A stretch of DNA of 64,000 nt from Lachnoanaerobaculum sp. OBRC5-5 (GTDB lineage Bacteria > Bacillota > Clostridia > Lachnospirales > Lachnospiraceae): assembly GCF_000296385.1 (NCBI RefSeq), contig NZ_JH815185.1, positions 2,707,852 to 2,771,851 on the forward strand, in the 5' to 3' direction. Below are positions 8,668-17,905 of the stretch, in pieces. Every line of letters starts with the position of its first letter. The first letter of the stretch is position 1. A program made the translations under genes and the position numbers. The notes under the pieces are model-generated. The model was not told the origin of the DNA. It ran no database searches and was given only the letters and a program-made list of their open reading frames with translations.

Positions 8668-8979
8668 ATGGATAACAAAGAAACAGACCTCTATCTAAAA
8701 AACGAATTGATATATGATACTGTAACAAAATATGTTGAAAATCTTAAAAAGGTAGAAACACAAGTAAAGTATATAGCTACAAAGATGAAATCCACAAGTA
8801 TAAGTGAGTGGGGAGGTTCTGGAAGAACCGGATTTGAAGAATCGCTTAATAAATGGGTTGCACAAGCAGGAGAAGTTGAAAAAGAGATAGACGTGCATAG
8901 AAATATTATAGACAATCTACTTAAAGATTCGGCAAATTTATTTAAGTCAGAAAAGAATATAGCAGATGACATGGAATAA
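8668..8979 (+). CDS. WXG100-like protein (toxin partner)
   Basis: A 103-residue helical protein with the WXG motif as WGG in SISEWGGSGRTGFEESL (about residues 48-63). It starts two bases after the preceding stop. Small WXG-fold proteins beside LXG-type toxins usually bind the toxin's targeting domain and travel with it through T7SSb. That role is inferred here from fold pattern and position. Confidence 0.75.
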   Translation: MDNKETDLYLKNELIYDTVTKYVENLKKVETQVKYIATKMKSTSISEWGGSGRTGFEESLNKWVAQAGEVEKEIDVHRNIIDNLLKDSANLFKSEKNIADDME

Positions 8980-9004
8980 ATAACATAGACTTGGAGGATG
9001 GTAT

Positions 9005-11122
9005 ATGGGGAGAATTTTAAAGTCAACGAAGCTTATGGCGGTAGCGTTAAGTGTATGTATGCTATGTAGCGGTATAGTTCTCGGATCTATTGCCAATACA
9101 GAGATTCCACAAAACATCAGTACAGCTAATAATTATCAGATTATTGAAAGCGATAAGTCATATAAAGTGGTGTCCACTAAAGATATAGCTGTAGTTAACC
9201 TGGATGACGGAGTAAAGTTAAAAGGAAAGAAAGCATACTATGCCGGGAAGATAATAACACTTCCGAATGAACATTTTTACATGACAGGATTGGACGATGC
9301 CAGAAACGGATTAAAATCAGGAAAGTATGGTGCATACATAGTAATACCGGCTACATTTTCAAAGGCAATAGAGAGTATAAACAGTGATCCACAAAAGGCC
9401 ACAATAAATTATACGGTTAATGCGGATAATAATGACGCATCACTTGCAAGTATCGTAAACGATATAAATTCATTCGCATCTGTTGTAAGTGAAAATATAA
9501 CATTTATATATGTGAGTGCAATATTGGATGAGTATCACAGAGCTCAAGACAATACCAAGGTGATATTAAGGAATGACAGTATAGATCTTGATAATATTAA
9601 CAGCATATCGCCTGAAAGTTTATTGGGCAGATATGAGAATATTAAAGAAAATAATATAGATTTTAAGCCTTCAGACATAGATTTGGACAAGTATAATGTA
9701 GAAAATGAAAATATAGTTGATTCGTTTTCAAGGGAACTAAGAGAAGCCAAGGAAGAAAATGAAAGAAACTTTGATAATATAAAGAGAGAAGGGGAAGAAG
9801 TAAGAACAGGTACAGACAGTTTTGGAAGATTTTTTGAAAGTCTTACACCACTGAGGGATAATTCCGGAAACAGTGTATATTCACACGGACTTACAAATAT
9901 TGAACGACTATTAAGCGGTCATAATGACAGGTTAAATTCATCTTTTAATATGTTTGATGAGATATTTAAGAGACAGAATGAACAGACAAAGAATACCTTG
10001 CAGGAAGAGGCAAATGTGCATCTTGCTTCCGAGTCAAACGCACTACGTAGTCGAATTAATCTCGAAATAAGCAGCATCATAGAAAACAGTTATAGAAGAA
10101 TTTTTGAACAGGAGTATCAAAATATACAAAGAAGCGGTATGGAGCTTATGAGGCGATATATCGAAAATGTGATAATGCATGAACTCGTTATGGATACAGA
10201 GGAGAGTGAGTATCTTCTCTCAAAGCTTGCTACCGCATCAGATGCAATCATGCGTGAAAATATAAATACGGCAACAATGTCCAATGCAATAAACAGTATG
10301 ACGGATAATATTGTGCCTACATTTAATATAACAATGAATCCTTTTATCGGGTCAAATACATATTTGACGGGATTGAATACAGCGGCTGAAACAGATTTTA
10401 ATACAATAAAAACAACATTGAATTTCCCGATAGAGGAACTGAATGATGCATTTAGAAATGATATAGAAGATGTAATAGATAATTCCGTATCAAATATGTC
10501 GGCAGAGATAAATGAAAAGATAAGAGATTTTAATGATGTACAAAGAAGGTATATAGATTTGCTGGATGACTACAATCCATACACACATCTTAATGACAGT
10601 TATATGTCAAGAGCTGCAAATGAACTTGAGAGAAGTACCGGTATGGTATTATCCGAGTTTAGAGATAAGCAGACGGATGATGAGAAAAAGGTTTATGACA
10701 TCATGAGAGTAAGTGATGAAAATATCAGAATGTATGATGAAAGTATAGGTAAAGCCTACGACACTACAATGAAGAACGTGATAGATGTTGTAAATGAGCT
10801 TAGAAGTAAAAAGGAAAGTACTAAGTCAGAAAACAGAGAGCTTATGAATGATTTTTCAGATAAGCTTTCATATACAAGGCTGGGCAGTATAGGAAATAAG
10901 GATGCATATAACTTTATATCAAGTCCTGTAGAGATAGCACCAAATGATGACAGTAATATAGAAGTAAAAAGTGACTATATGTATAATCCTGGAACTAAAA
11001 AGAGTAATATGATGGATAATCGATATCTAAAAGGGGCAATATCCGTAGGAGGAATCAGCTTTATTTTATTGGTCGCAATGGTATTAAATGCTTTATTTAA
11101 TAAGACGGAAAAGGAGGATTAG
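9005..11122 (+). CDS. EsaA/YueB-like T7SSb accessory membrane protein
   Basis: A 705-residue protein with an N-terminal membrane segment (about residues 11-30). A YhgE/Pip/EsaA-type domain follows (IAVVNLDDG, later YGAYIVIPATFS), then a long helical coiled region (about 220-660) and one C-terminal membrane segment (about 676-697). EsaA proteins span the envelope and support the EssB-EssC core. Typical EsaA is about 1000 residues with several C-terminal membrane helices, so this is a short version. It has a TGGAGGA site and lies between the lipase partners and esxA copy 2. Confidence 0.75.
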   Translation: MGRILKSTKLMAVALSVCMLCSGIVLGSIANTEIPQNISTANNYQIIESDKSYKVVSTKDIAVVNLDDGVKLKGKKAYYAGKIITLPNEHFYMTGLDDARNGLKSGKYGAYIVIPATFSKAIESINSDPQKATINYTVNADNNDASLASIVNDINSFASVVSENITFIYVSAILDEYHRAQDNTKVILRNDSIDLDNINSISPESLLGRYENIKENNIDFKPSDIDLDKYNVENENIVDSFSRELREAKEENERNFDNIKREGEEVRTGTDSFGRFFESLTPLRDNSGNSVYSHGLTNIERLLSGHNDRLNSSFNMFDEIFKRQNEQTKNTLQEEANVHLASESNALRSRINLEISSIIENSYRRIFEQEYQNIQRSGMELMRRYIENVIMHELVMDTEESEYLLSKLATASDAIMRENINTATMSNAINSMTDNIVPTFNITMNPFIGSNTYLTGLNTAAETDFNTIKTTLNFPIEELNDAFRNDIEDVIDNSVSNMSAEINEKIRDFNDVQRRYIDLLDDYNPYTHLNDSYMSRAANELERSTGMVLSEFRDKQTDDEKKVYDIMRVSDENIRMYDESIGKAYDTTMKNVIDVVNELRSKKESTKSENRELMNDFSDKLSYTRLGSIGNKDAYNFISSPVEIAPNDDSNIEVKSDYMYNPGTKKSNMMDNRYLKGAISVGGISFILLVAMVLNALFNKTEKED

Positions 11123-11233
11123 ATTTATGCATAATAGGTAAATAAATACAAGGTGACATGTATAAAATGATGATATATTATGTAATAAATTATTAATACA
11201 GCACATAAAAAAATATTAATTTTTATATTTTTA

Positions 11234-11262
11234 TTGAAAAATATTTAAAAATGTGCTAAAGT
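11234..11262 (+). promoter_or_regulatory. Promoter of esxA copy 2 / T7SS core operon
   Basis: TTGAAA at 11234-11239 and TAAAGT at 11257-11262 are separated by 17 bases. The site lies 32 bases upstream of the esxA start, a layout similar to the copy 1 promoter. Confidence 0.65.
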
Positions 11263-11294
11263 AGTTTTAACAAAACCAAATATAGGAGGTCATT

Positions 11295-11585
11295 ATGGCA
11301 GGACAGATTAGGATTACCCCGGAGCAGATGCATGCAAGAGCAGGCGAGTTTAGAAATGCGGAGTCAGAGTACTCAAGAGTAATAAGCACTATGAGAAATC
11401 TGATAAACACATTGCAGGGTGAGTGGGAAGGAGCGGCAAGTGAAAGCTTTGCAGCTCAGTTCGAATCATTACAACCGTCATTCAATCAAATGGATCAGTT
11501 GATACTTGATATTGCAAAGCAATGTGATGACGTGGCAGATGCAACTCAGGCACTGGATGAGGAAATTGCAAGTAAGTTTAAGTAA
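11295..11585 (+). CDS. esxA: EsxA-type WXG100 protein (copy 2)
   Basis: A 96-residue WXG100 protein with WEG at residues 43-45, preceded by TAGGAGG. It is identical in protein sequence to the copy at 4904 while differing in many third codon positions. This copy heads the core secretion genes and is followed by the same type of long hairpin terminator. The hairpin may let esxA be expressed far above the core genes downstream. Confidence 0.95.
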   Translation: MAGQIRITPEQMHARAGEFRNAESEYSRVISTMRNLINTLQGEWEGAASESFAAQFESLQPSFNQMDQLILDIAKQCDDVADATQALDEEIASKFK

Positions 11586-11599
11586 GTAGTAGTTCTATA

Positions 11600-11670
11600 G
11601 CCCATGCATTTATGTTATTGATAAGTTAAATTATTTTAGTTTATTAAGATATAGATGCATGGGCTTTTTG
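11600..11670 (+). terminator. Long-loop terminator hairpin after esxA copy 2
   Basis: The arms GCCCATGCAT and ATGCATGGGC enclose an AT-rich loop and are followed by TTTTT. The loop is clearly homologous to that at 5209-5278 (shared TTTAGTTTATTAAGATA). Confidence 0.8.
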
Positions 11671-11916
11671 CATATTTAGAAATAGTGGGATTTTATGTGT
11701 CGGCATAGCCGGGAAGTAAAAGAGAGATATGAAAAAAACGATAGCAAATAATACACTAATTGTAGATAGGTTGATAGACGATATAAGTAAAAAATCAAGT
11801 GCACCATACATTTATATTATAAGCTAAATCATTTTAGTTCATTAAAGATATAAATGTATGGGCTTTTTAATAAAAGCAACGGATGATAAAATAATTGATA
11901 TAGGAGGAGAAAATTT
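11671..11916 (+). repeat. Intergenic stretch with a third, decayed copy of the hairpin (11803-11868)
   Basis: The arms CCATACATTTA and TAAATGTATGG, followed by CTTTTT, repeat the two esxA terminators, and the loop shares TTTTAGTTCATTAAAGATAT. No WXG100 gene precedes this copy. Between the two hairpins only a 32-codon frame (ATG 11729, stop within the third hairpin loop) is visible, with no recognisable similarity. The stretch may be the scar of a deleted cassette. A strong ribosome site (AGGAGGA, about 11901) at its end serves the EssA-like gene. Confidence 0.6.
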
Positions 11917-12306
11917 ATGCAACTGGACTTAGATACAGATGTTTTAAAGGTAAGAGATCAAAGTAGCGGAGTAGCTTTGACTGATCAATATCCGGGTATT
12001 GATATTTTGACAAAGGAGAGCAGACTGAAATTTGAATTTAGAGAGAATGAGAAGAATAGGAAGTATAGTGAGATTATAGATAATTTGACATTTACTGTAA
12101 GTGATGAAAAGTCGCCTGATGAGCTTGTAAGATTAAAGATGAGTGAACTGAATATTTTTACTTCAAAAACAAAATATTATAATTTGACATATACTGATGA
12201 AAAAACAATGAGTCCTGTAACTGCTGTATTGTTCCTGGTATTTATGGGTATTTTGGGGCTTATTTTTGCAATAAAAACCGGAAAGAGGAAGAAATATGCA
12301 CATTGA
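11917..12306 (+). CDS. EssA-like T7SSb membrane protein
   Basis: A 129-residue protein with a soluble N-terminal region (QYPGIDILTKESRLKF) and one C-terminal membrane segment (about residues 101-121) followed by a basic tail. The position between esxA and esaB and the C-terminal anchor fit EssA/YueC. No N-terminal signal segment is seen, unlike characterised EssA proteins, and the strong AGGAGGA site argues that the start is right. Assignment rests mainly on synteny. It overlaps esaB by 11 bases. Confidence 0.6.
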   Translation: MQLDLDTDVLKVRDQSSGVALTDQYPGIDILTKESRLKFEFRENEKNRKYSEIIDNLTFTVSDEKSPDELVRLKMSELNIFTSKTKYYNLTYTDEKTMSPVTAVLFLVFMGILGLIFAIKTGKRKKYAH

Positions 12307-12520
12307 TTTTACACTACAGATAGATGAGGTTAAAGTGGATTTGAGTATGAACTGCAAGCAAAGTATAAATGACATAATAGAAAATATTTTCATGACAGAA
12401 AAAGATTTTTTACCGGATTATTATCTTTCATGTATGCAAGAAAGAATGGTGAGTGCATATAAAACATTGGAAGAAGAGAAAATAAAAAATGGAGACAGGC
12501 TGGTAGCAGTGAGGAGATAA
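12296..12520 (+). CDS. esaB: EsaB/YukD ubiquitin-like T7SSb protein
   Basis: A 74-residue protein with the beta-grasp pattern of YukD: an amphipathic start (HIDFTLQIDEVKVDLSM), a central helix and the closing EEEKIKNGDRLVAVRR. It overlaps the EssA-like gene by 11 bases and is followed by essB after one base. EsaB is a small cytoplasmic component of T7SSb systems and interacts with the core machine. Size, fold pattern and gene order all agree. Confidence 0.8.
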   Translation: MHIDFTLQIDEVKVDLSMNCKQSINDIIENIFMTEKDFLPDYYLSCMQERMVSAYKTLEEEKIKNGDRLVAVRR

Positions 12521-12521
12521 T

Positions 12522-13610
12522 ATGGCAGAGGATAGAGATATAGAAATCAGAGTAAAAAATATAGATTTGAATATTGAAAAAGAGATAAGATTTCTTTTAG
12601 CAAATAAGAACAAGCATTTACTGAATTGTGAAATAGAAGAAACAGATGATGAATGCATTTTTAGATTTTGTAGTGATGGAATATACAGTTTTGATTCTTT
12701 AGATAAACTTAGCAAGGAAGATAAATACAGACTTTTAGTAAATGTAGCTGATATGGAAGAGCTTACTGAGGAATATTCATTCAGCATAGCACCCTCAAAT
12801 CTTGTATTTGATATAAATCTTGTGCCAAAAGTACTTGTAAGAGATAAGAAAACTGAGTTTGGGAATTCCGACTTTTATGCATCATATAAAGCATTATCAG
12901 CATATATTCTCTATGAAAAGTATACATTTGAACAATACATTACGGGAAGTGTAAAATTGCCGGAAAAGAGCTTTTTAAAAAAAGTAGAAGATGTGAAAAG
13001 TCTGAGGGATGAATTGCTTGAAAGGTACTTGAAAGAGAAAAAGGTAAATACCGAAACAAAGATTCTTGTAAAAAAATCTGAATATAAGAAAATGAAGTAC
13101 TTGATACCGATCACTATGATTATTGGAGCGGCTATACTCGTATATGGGATTTTTTTGCAATATGTAAGATTGCCATATAGGGATAAGATAATAAGTGCGT
13201 ATGGAAGTTATATAAGTTCCGACTACATAAAAGTTGAAGATACTTTACAGGATATAAAGATAGAAAAGCTTTCTAAGGATGTAAAGTATATATTGGCAAG
13301 ATCCTATATATTTACGGAAGGTTTGACAACTGAGCAAAGAGACAATTTACTTGAGTATACAGATATAAATATCGATATAAATATACTTGATTTTTGGATA
13401 GCGCTGGGAAGATGTGATTTTGCAGTTGCGGAGGATATAGCAAAAAAAATTGGAAATAATGAATTTTTACTTTTCACATATATTAAGCATAGTGCTTATT
13501 TAAAAGCAGATGTCACTATAACAGGAGAAGAAAAAGTAGATGCTATAAATGATCTTGATAAAAAAATAAAAGAATTGAGCGAATCAATGGAGGAACCTAA
13601 GCAAGAATGA
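12522..13610 (+). CDS. essB: EssB/YukC T7SSb core membrane protein
   Basis: A 362-residue protein with an N-terminal cytoplasmic pseudokinase-like domain (about residues 1-185), one membrane segment (about 190-210, LIPITMIIGAAILVYGIF) and a helical C-terminal domain of about 150 residues. This is the standard EssB/YukC architecture. The stop overlaps the essC start (ATGA). EssB bridges EssC and the accessory proteins in the secretion complex. Confidence 0.85.
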   Translation: MAEDRDIEIRVKNIDLNIEKEIRFLLANKNKHLLNCEIEETDDECIFRFCSDGIYSFDSLDKLSKEDKYRLLVNVADMEELTEEYSFSIAPSNLVFDINLVPKVLVRDKKTEFGNSDFYASYKALSAYILYEKYTFEQYITGSVKLPEKSFLKKVEDVKSLRDELLERYLKEKKVNTETKILVKKSEYKKMKYLIPITMIIGAAILVYGIFLQYVRLPYRDKIISAYGSYISSDYIKVEDTLQDIKIEKLSKDVKYILARSYIFTEGLTTEQRDNLLEYTDINIDINILDFWIALGRCDFAVAEDIAKKIGNNEFLLFTYIKHSAYLKADVTITGEEKVDAINDLDKKIKELSESMEEPKQE

Positions 13611-16600
13611 ATACCCTAATTCTTTATAATGATAAAAAATGCATTGAGATTTCATACCATAAAGATAATATTACAGAAAGTGATGCAAATGAGCTTGCAA
13701 TTAACTATGGTATGAATAAAGTTTGCAAGAATATCGGATTTACTTTATTGGATTCAGAAAAAACAATAGATTATAAACATAGTCAAAATATGTTAAAAAT
13801 AGGTACGGACAGCTTTTGTGATATTGTTTTGGAGAATAGAGAAAAGGTTCTAATTGTTATCGAAGAAGGTATTTTAAGAACGATATACGGGAAAGCATAT
13901 GTAAATGGAGCATTATGCATTTTTGAAAAAAATACTATTCATGATGGTGACACTATATTTATTCCGGGAATAAAAATTGATTATTACAGTGACCATATAT
14001 CTATAACAGGTAATACATTAGAAATAAAGTTAATACAGTCTTTGAATATAAATCCATATAGAAAGCTTGGGATAGAGTATAGAAGGTCACCGAGAATATA
14101 TATGGAAATATCGACTGAATCTGTAGAAGTAAAGAAACCGCCAAGTAAGCCTGCCAAAGACAGGAATGCTATATTTAAAAGAATTGCAGCTCCATTTCTG
14201 ACATTAGCCATTACAGTTGGAGTGGGTATACTTTTAAAAAGAGGTATATTTATATTAATGTCTGCCGGAATGATGGTTGCTACAATAATAGTATCCATAG
14301 TTACAGGAATACAAAGTACTAAAGATAGGAAAGAGCAGGAAGAAGAAAGGGTAAATAATTATAATAAATATTTACTGAATAGAAGAGGAATTTTATCAGG
14401 ATTAAGAAAAAAACAAATAGAATCTCTAAGGTTTAACTATCCTGATATAAGATGTATAGAATTACTATGTGATAAATATTCAAACAGGATTTATGAAAGA
14501 GACAGTAATGATGCGGATTTTTTGAATATTTCAGTAGGAACTTCAGATATGAGCCCATCTTTTAAGATAAAGTATGAAGAAAATATGGATAATGCAGGTG
14601 AGACTCTATATGAGGAGATGCGGGAATTAGGTAAAACATTTTCCACAATAGAAAATCTTCCATATATTATAGATCTTAAAAAGACACATTTGGGTTTGAT
14701 AGGTGAGAGGAAATATATTTATGAGATACAAAAGGCGATAGTAAGCGAATTGTGCTTCTTTCACAGTTATCATGATATGGAAATTATCCTTATAACAAAT
14801 GATGCCGGAATGAAACAGCTTTCAGACCTGTTCTGGTATCCACATTTTAGGCTACATGGTGTGAATGTAAGTACATTGATTTCCACAGGAAATCATGCAG
14901 AGTTGGTTTTGGCATCACTTACAACTATTTTAAAAGAAAGAAAGTTGAAAACAGAGGAGGAAAGAAAGGATGTAAAATTCTTACCTCATTTTGTACTTAT
15001 ACTGGATGAACCGTCATTGGTTGTTAATCACAGTGTGATGGAGTATTTGCAGATGAGTGGAGAAAGACTTGGATTTTCTCTTATATACAGCGCAAGGAAG
15101 CAGGAAAGTTTGCCTGATTATATCAAAACTGTTATTAAGGTAGATGGAAATGAGTATGCAAAGATAGTTTTAAACCAAAATTTCCTTATGGATAAGGATA
15201 TAAAGCTATATGATATGAAAAATATCGATATGGAAAAGCAGGCAAGGAGACTTGCGGCACTTAAGCATGTCAAAGGAGTATTTAGCCAAATACCGGAAAG
15301 TATAAGCTTCTTTGAGATGTTTAATATCAATATACTGGATGATCTGAATATAAAAGAAAGATGGAAAAGTGCCGCTATTTATAAGTCTATGGCAACACCT
15401 ATAGGTGTTAGGGCAAAGGATGATATAGTGTTTTTAAATTTGCATGAAAAGGCACATGGACCACATGGACTTGTAGCAGGTACTACAGGATCGGGAAAAT
15501 CTGAAATACTACAGACTTTGATTTTATCTTTGTCAGTAAACTTTTCACCGGAAGATATAGGCTTTTTGCTTATAGACTATAAAGGTGGAGGAATGGCAAA
15601 TCTGTTTAAGGATCTGCCGCATTTGCTTGGTACTATTACAAACTTGGACGGTAGTGAAAGTATGCGTGCATTGGTTTCAATAAAAAGTGAGCTGGGAAGA
15701 AGACAAAGAGTATTTAATGAAGCCGGAGTAAATAATATAAATGAATACACAAAGCTGTATAAAGCAGGGAAAGTAATCATTCCATTGCCACATCTTTTGC
15801 TTATTTCAGATGAGTTTGCTGAATTGAAGCATGAGCAGCCTGAATTTATGGCAGAGCTTGTATCGGCATCCAGAATAGGTAGAAGTTTGGGTGTACATCT
15901 TATATTGGCAACTCAAAAACCGTCAGGTATTGTGGATGATCAGATTTGGAGTAACTCAAAGTTTAAGCTGGCATTGAAAGTCCAAGACGCTGCGGACAGT
16001 AAAGAAGTAATAAAAACTCCGGATGCAGCACAGATAACCAATCCCGGACGAGCTTATCTTCAAGTAGGAAATAATGAGGTTTATGAGCTTTTTCAGTCGG
16101 CATTCAGTGGTGCATACTTTGATGAAGAAACGGAGGGTGAAGGGTTTGATAAGAGAATTTATAGAATAAATGAATTAGGTCAAAAAGAGCTTATAAGTGA
16201 TGATAGAAATATTGTGGAAAATAAAGCCACAACAACACAGCTTGCAGCAGTGGTTGATTATATTCAAAGCATCTATCAAGATGAGGAGCATGTGTTTATT
16301 GACAGAACATGGTTACCTCCATTGCCTGAAGTAATGATAAATCCGCATATAAATATTGATATGATAAAAAATCAGGTTGTATATTCGGATATGAGTGCGG
16401 ATATAGGTGTAGTAGATATGCCTGAAAATCAAAGTCAGATGGAGTTTTCTCATAACTTTTTAGTCGATGGAAATATTGTGATATTCGGTTCACAAGGCGT
16501 CGGCAAGTCTGTCTTCTTAGCAAATATTGCTATGTCATTGTCATTAAAAAATAGAACAGAAAATTTGCACTACTATATTTTAGATTTTGGAAACTCAAGT

Positions 16601-17881
16601 CTTATTCAGTTGAAAGATCTGCCACAGACAGCAGATTATATAAGCTTTGAAGATGAAGAGAAGTTGACCAAACTTGTTAAGCTGTTGGAAGATGAGATAA
16701 AGCTTAGAAAAAGACTCTTTGCAAAAAGAAATGCTATAAGCTTTTCCAATTATAATGAGAAATCTACGGAAAAGCTGCCTGCAATAATTATCTTTATTGA
16801 TAATTATGATGTAGTGAAAGAACTAAGTATAGATTTGGAAGGATTTATAAATAAACTCAGCCGAGACGGTGCAGGAATCGGAATATATATGGCGGTATCT
16901 GCTACCAGACAGGGAGCAATAAGATATTCTATTTTAAATAATTTCAAAAATAAGATTGCAGGCTATCTGTTTGATAAAACCGATGTTCTGGGAATAGTCG
17001 GAAGAAGCAAATATCAGTTACCTGAGATAAAGGGAAGAGCACTTATAAAGCTTGATGAGGTAAATATAATGCAGTGTTACACTCCTGTAGAGCTTGAAAA
17101 TTATACTGAAAATATAGAAGCACTTATAGAAGAGCTTAACATGGCAAATCTCGGTAAAAAGCCGGACGGCATAAGGGTAATGCCTGAGATTGTAACTGTT
17201 GATATGGTATTGTCAGGCAGCGCAGACAAACCGGGTATAGGACTTGATACAGATGAGATAGAAGTGCAAAGCCTTGAATTATGTGGCAATATCCACATGG
17301 TAGTAGGTAAGGAAGGCACGGGAAAGACCAATGTACTTAAATTGATTTTGGAACAGCTAAAAGAAGCCGAGGTATACATTTGTGACAGCGTCGGAAGTGA
17401 ACTTGGCAGAGAGTATAAGGACATGGCCAAGTTTTACTTCAATAATGAAGCTGATTCAGGTGCATTTTATAAGCTTCTTGAGGATGAGGTGAATCGAAGG
17501 GTAAGTGAGTATGAAAGAGTAAAAAATGATAAGAGTTTGAGAGAATTTTGTATGGAACTTACACAAGTGGTGATAGTGGTAGACGATATAGAAAGATTTA
17601 TCAACCTGTGTAAAGACATAAGGACAGACTTGGAAAAACTCATTCCAAAGCTGTTAGACTACGGTATTTCCATAGTTGAAGCTGTGACTCTGAATGAACT
17701 TCGTGGTTTTGATGATCTTACAAAGAAGTTGAAGGATATCAATTCGGGTGTAGTACTTGGAATACCTGATGAACAGTCATTTATCCGTATGCCGGTAATC
17801 AGAAATTATAAGTTTGTTATAGGAACCGGATTTGTATTCAAAGGTGGAGATATTAAAAAGGTAAAAATACCTTTGGTTTAA
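13607..17881 (+). CDS. essC: EssC FtsK/SpoIIIE-type T7SSb ATPase
   Basis: A 1424-residue motor protein. The N-terminal part holds FHA-like domains (about residues 1-150), then two membrane segments (about 185-235). Three ATPase domains follow. D1 has GTTGSGKSE near residue 627, IDYKGGGM, and a Walker B region LLISDEFAEL. D2 has GSQGVGKS near 963. D3 has GKEGTGKT near 1234. D1 appears complete with strong motifs; D2 and D3 also keep Walker A lysines. EssC energises export and recognises substrates, and its C-terminal part specifies neighbouring effectors in Staphylococcus. Genes for one partner and the Rhs toxin follow directly. ATGA overlap with essB. Confidence 0.95.
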   Translation: MNTLILYNDKKCIEISYHKDNITESDANELAINYGMNKVCKNIGFTLLDSEKTIDYKHSQNMLKIGTDSFCDIVLENREKVLIVIEEGILRTIYGKAYVNGALCIFEKNTIHDGDTIFIPGIKIDYYSDHISITGNTLEIKLIQSLNINPYRKLGIEYRRSPRIYMEISTESVEVKKPPSKPAKDRNAIFKRIAAPFLTLAITVGVGILLKRGIFILMSAGMMVATIIVSIVTGIQSTKDRKEQEEERVNNYNKYLLNRRGILSGLRKKQIESLRFNYPDIRCIELLCDKYSNRIYERDSNDADFLNISVGTSDMSPSFKIKYEENMDNAGETLYEEMRELGKTFSTIENLPYIIDLKKTHLGLIGERKYIYEIQKAIVSELCFFHSYHDMEIILITNDAGMKQLSDLFWYPHFRLHGVNVSTLISTGNHAELVLASLTTILKERKLKTEEERKDVKFLPHFVLILDEPSLVVNHSVMEYLQMSGERLGFSLIYSARKQESLPDYIKTVIKVDGNEYAKIVLNQNFLMDKDIKLYDMKNIDMEKQARRLAALKHVKGVFSQIPESISFFEMFNINILDDLNIKERWKSAAIYKSMATPIGVRAKDDIVFLNLHEKAHGPHGLVAGTTGSGKSEILQTLILSLSVNFSPEDIGFLLIDYKGGGMANLFKDLPHLLGTITNLDGSESMRALVSIKSELGRRQRVFNEAGVNNINEYTKLYKAGKVIIPLPHLLLISDEFAELKHEQPEFMAELVSASRIGRSLGVHLILATQKPSGIVDDQIWSNSKFKLALKVQDAADSKEVIKTPDAAQITNPGRAYLQVGNNEVYELFQSAFSGAYFDEETEGEGFDKRIYRINELGQKELISDDRNIVENKATTTQLAAVVDYIQSIYQDEEHVFIDRTWLPPLPEVMINPHINIDMIKNQVVYSDMSADIGVVDMPENQSQMEFSHNFLVDGNIVIFGSQGVGKSVFLANIAMSLSLKNRTENLHYYILDFGNSSLIQLKDLPQTADYISFEDEEKLTKLVKLLEDEIKLRKRLFAKRNAISFSNYNEKSTEKLPAIIIFIDNYDVVKELSIDLEGFINKLSRDGAGIGIYMAVSATRQGAIRYSILNNFKNKIAGYLFDKTDVLGIVGRSKYQLPEIKGRALIKLDEVNIMQCYTPVELENYTENIEALIEELNMANLGKKPDGIRVMPEIVTVDMVLSGSADKPGIGLDTDEIEVQSLELCGNIHMVVGKEGTGKTNVLKLILEQLKEAEVYICDSVGSELGREYKDMAKFYFNNEADSGAFYKLLEDEVNRRVSEYERVKNDKSLREFCMELTQVVIVVDDIERFINLCKDIRTDLEKLIPKLLDYGISIVEAVTLNELRGFDDLTKKLKDINSGVVLGIPDEQSFIRMPVIRNYKFVIGTGFVFKGGDIKKVKIPLV

Positions 17882-17905
17882 AATTATTTTGATGGAGGAA
17901 TATAT

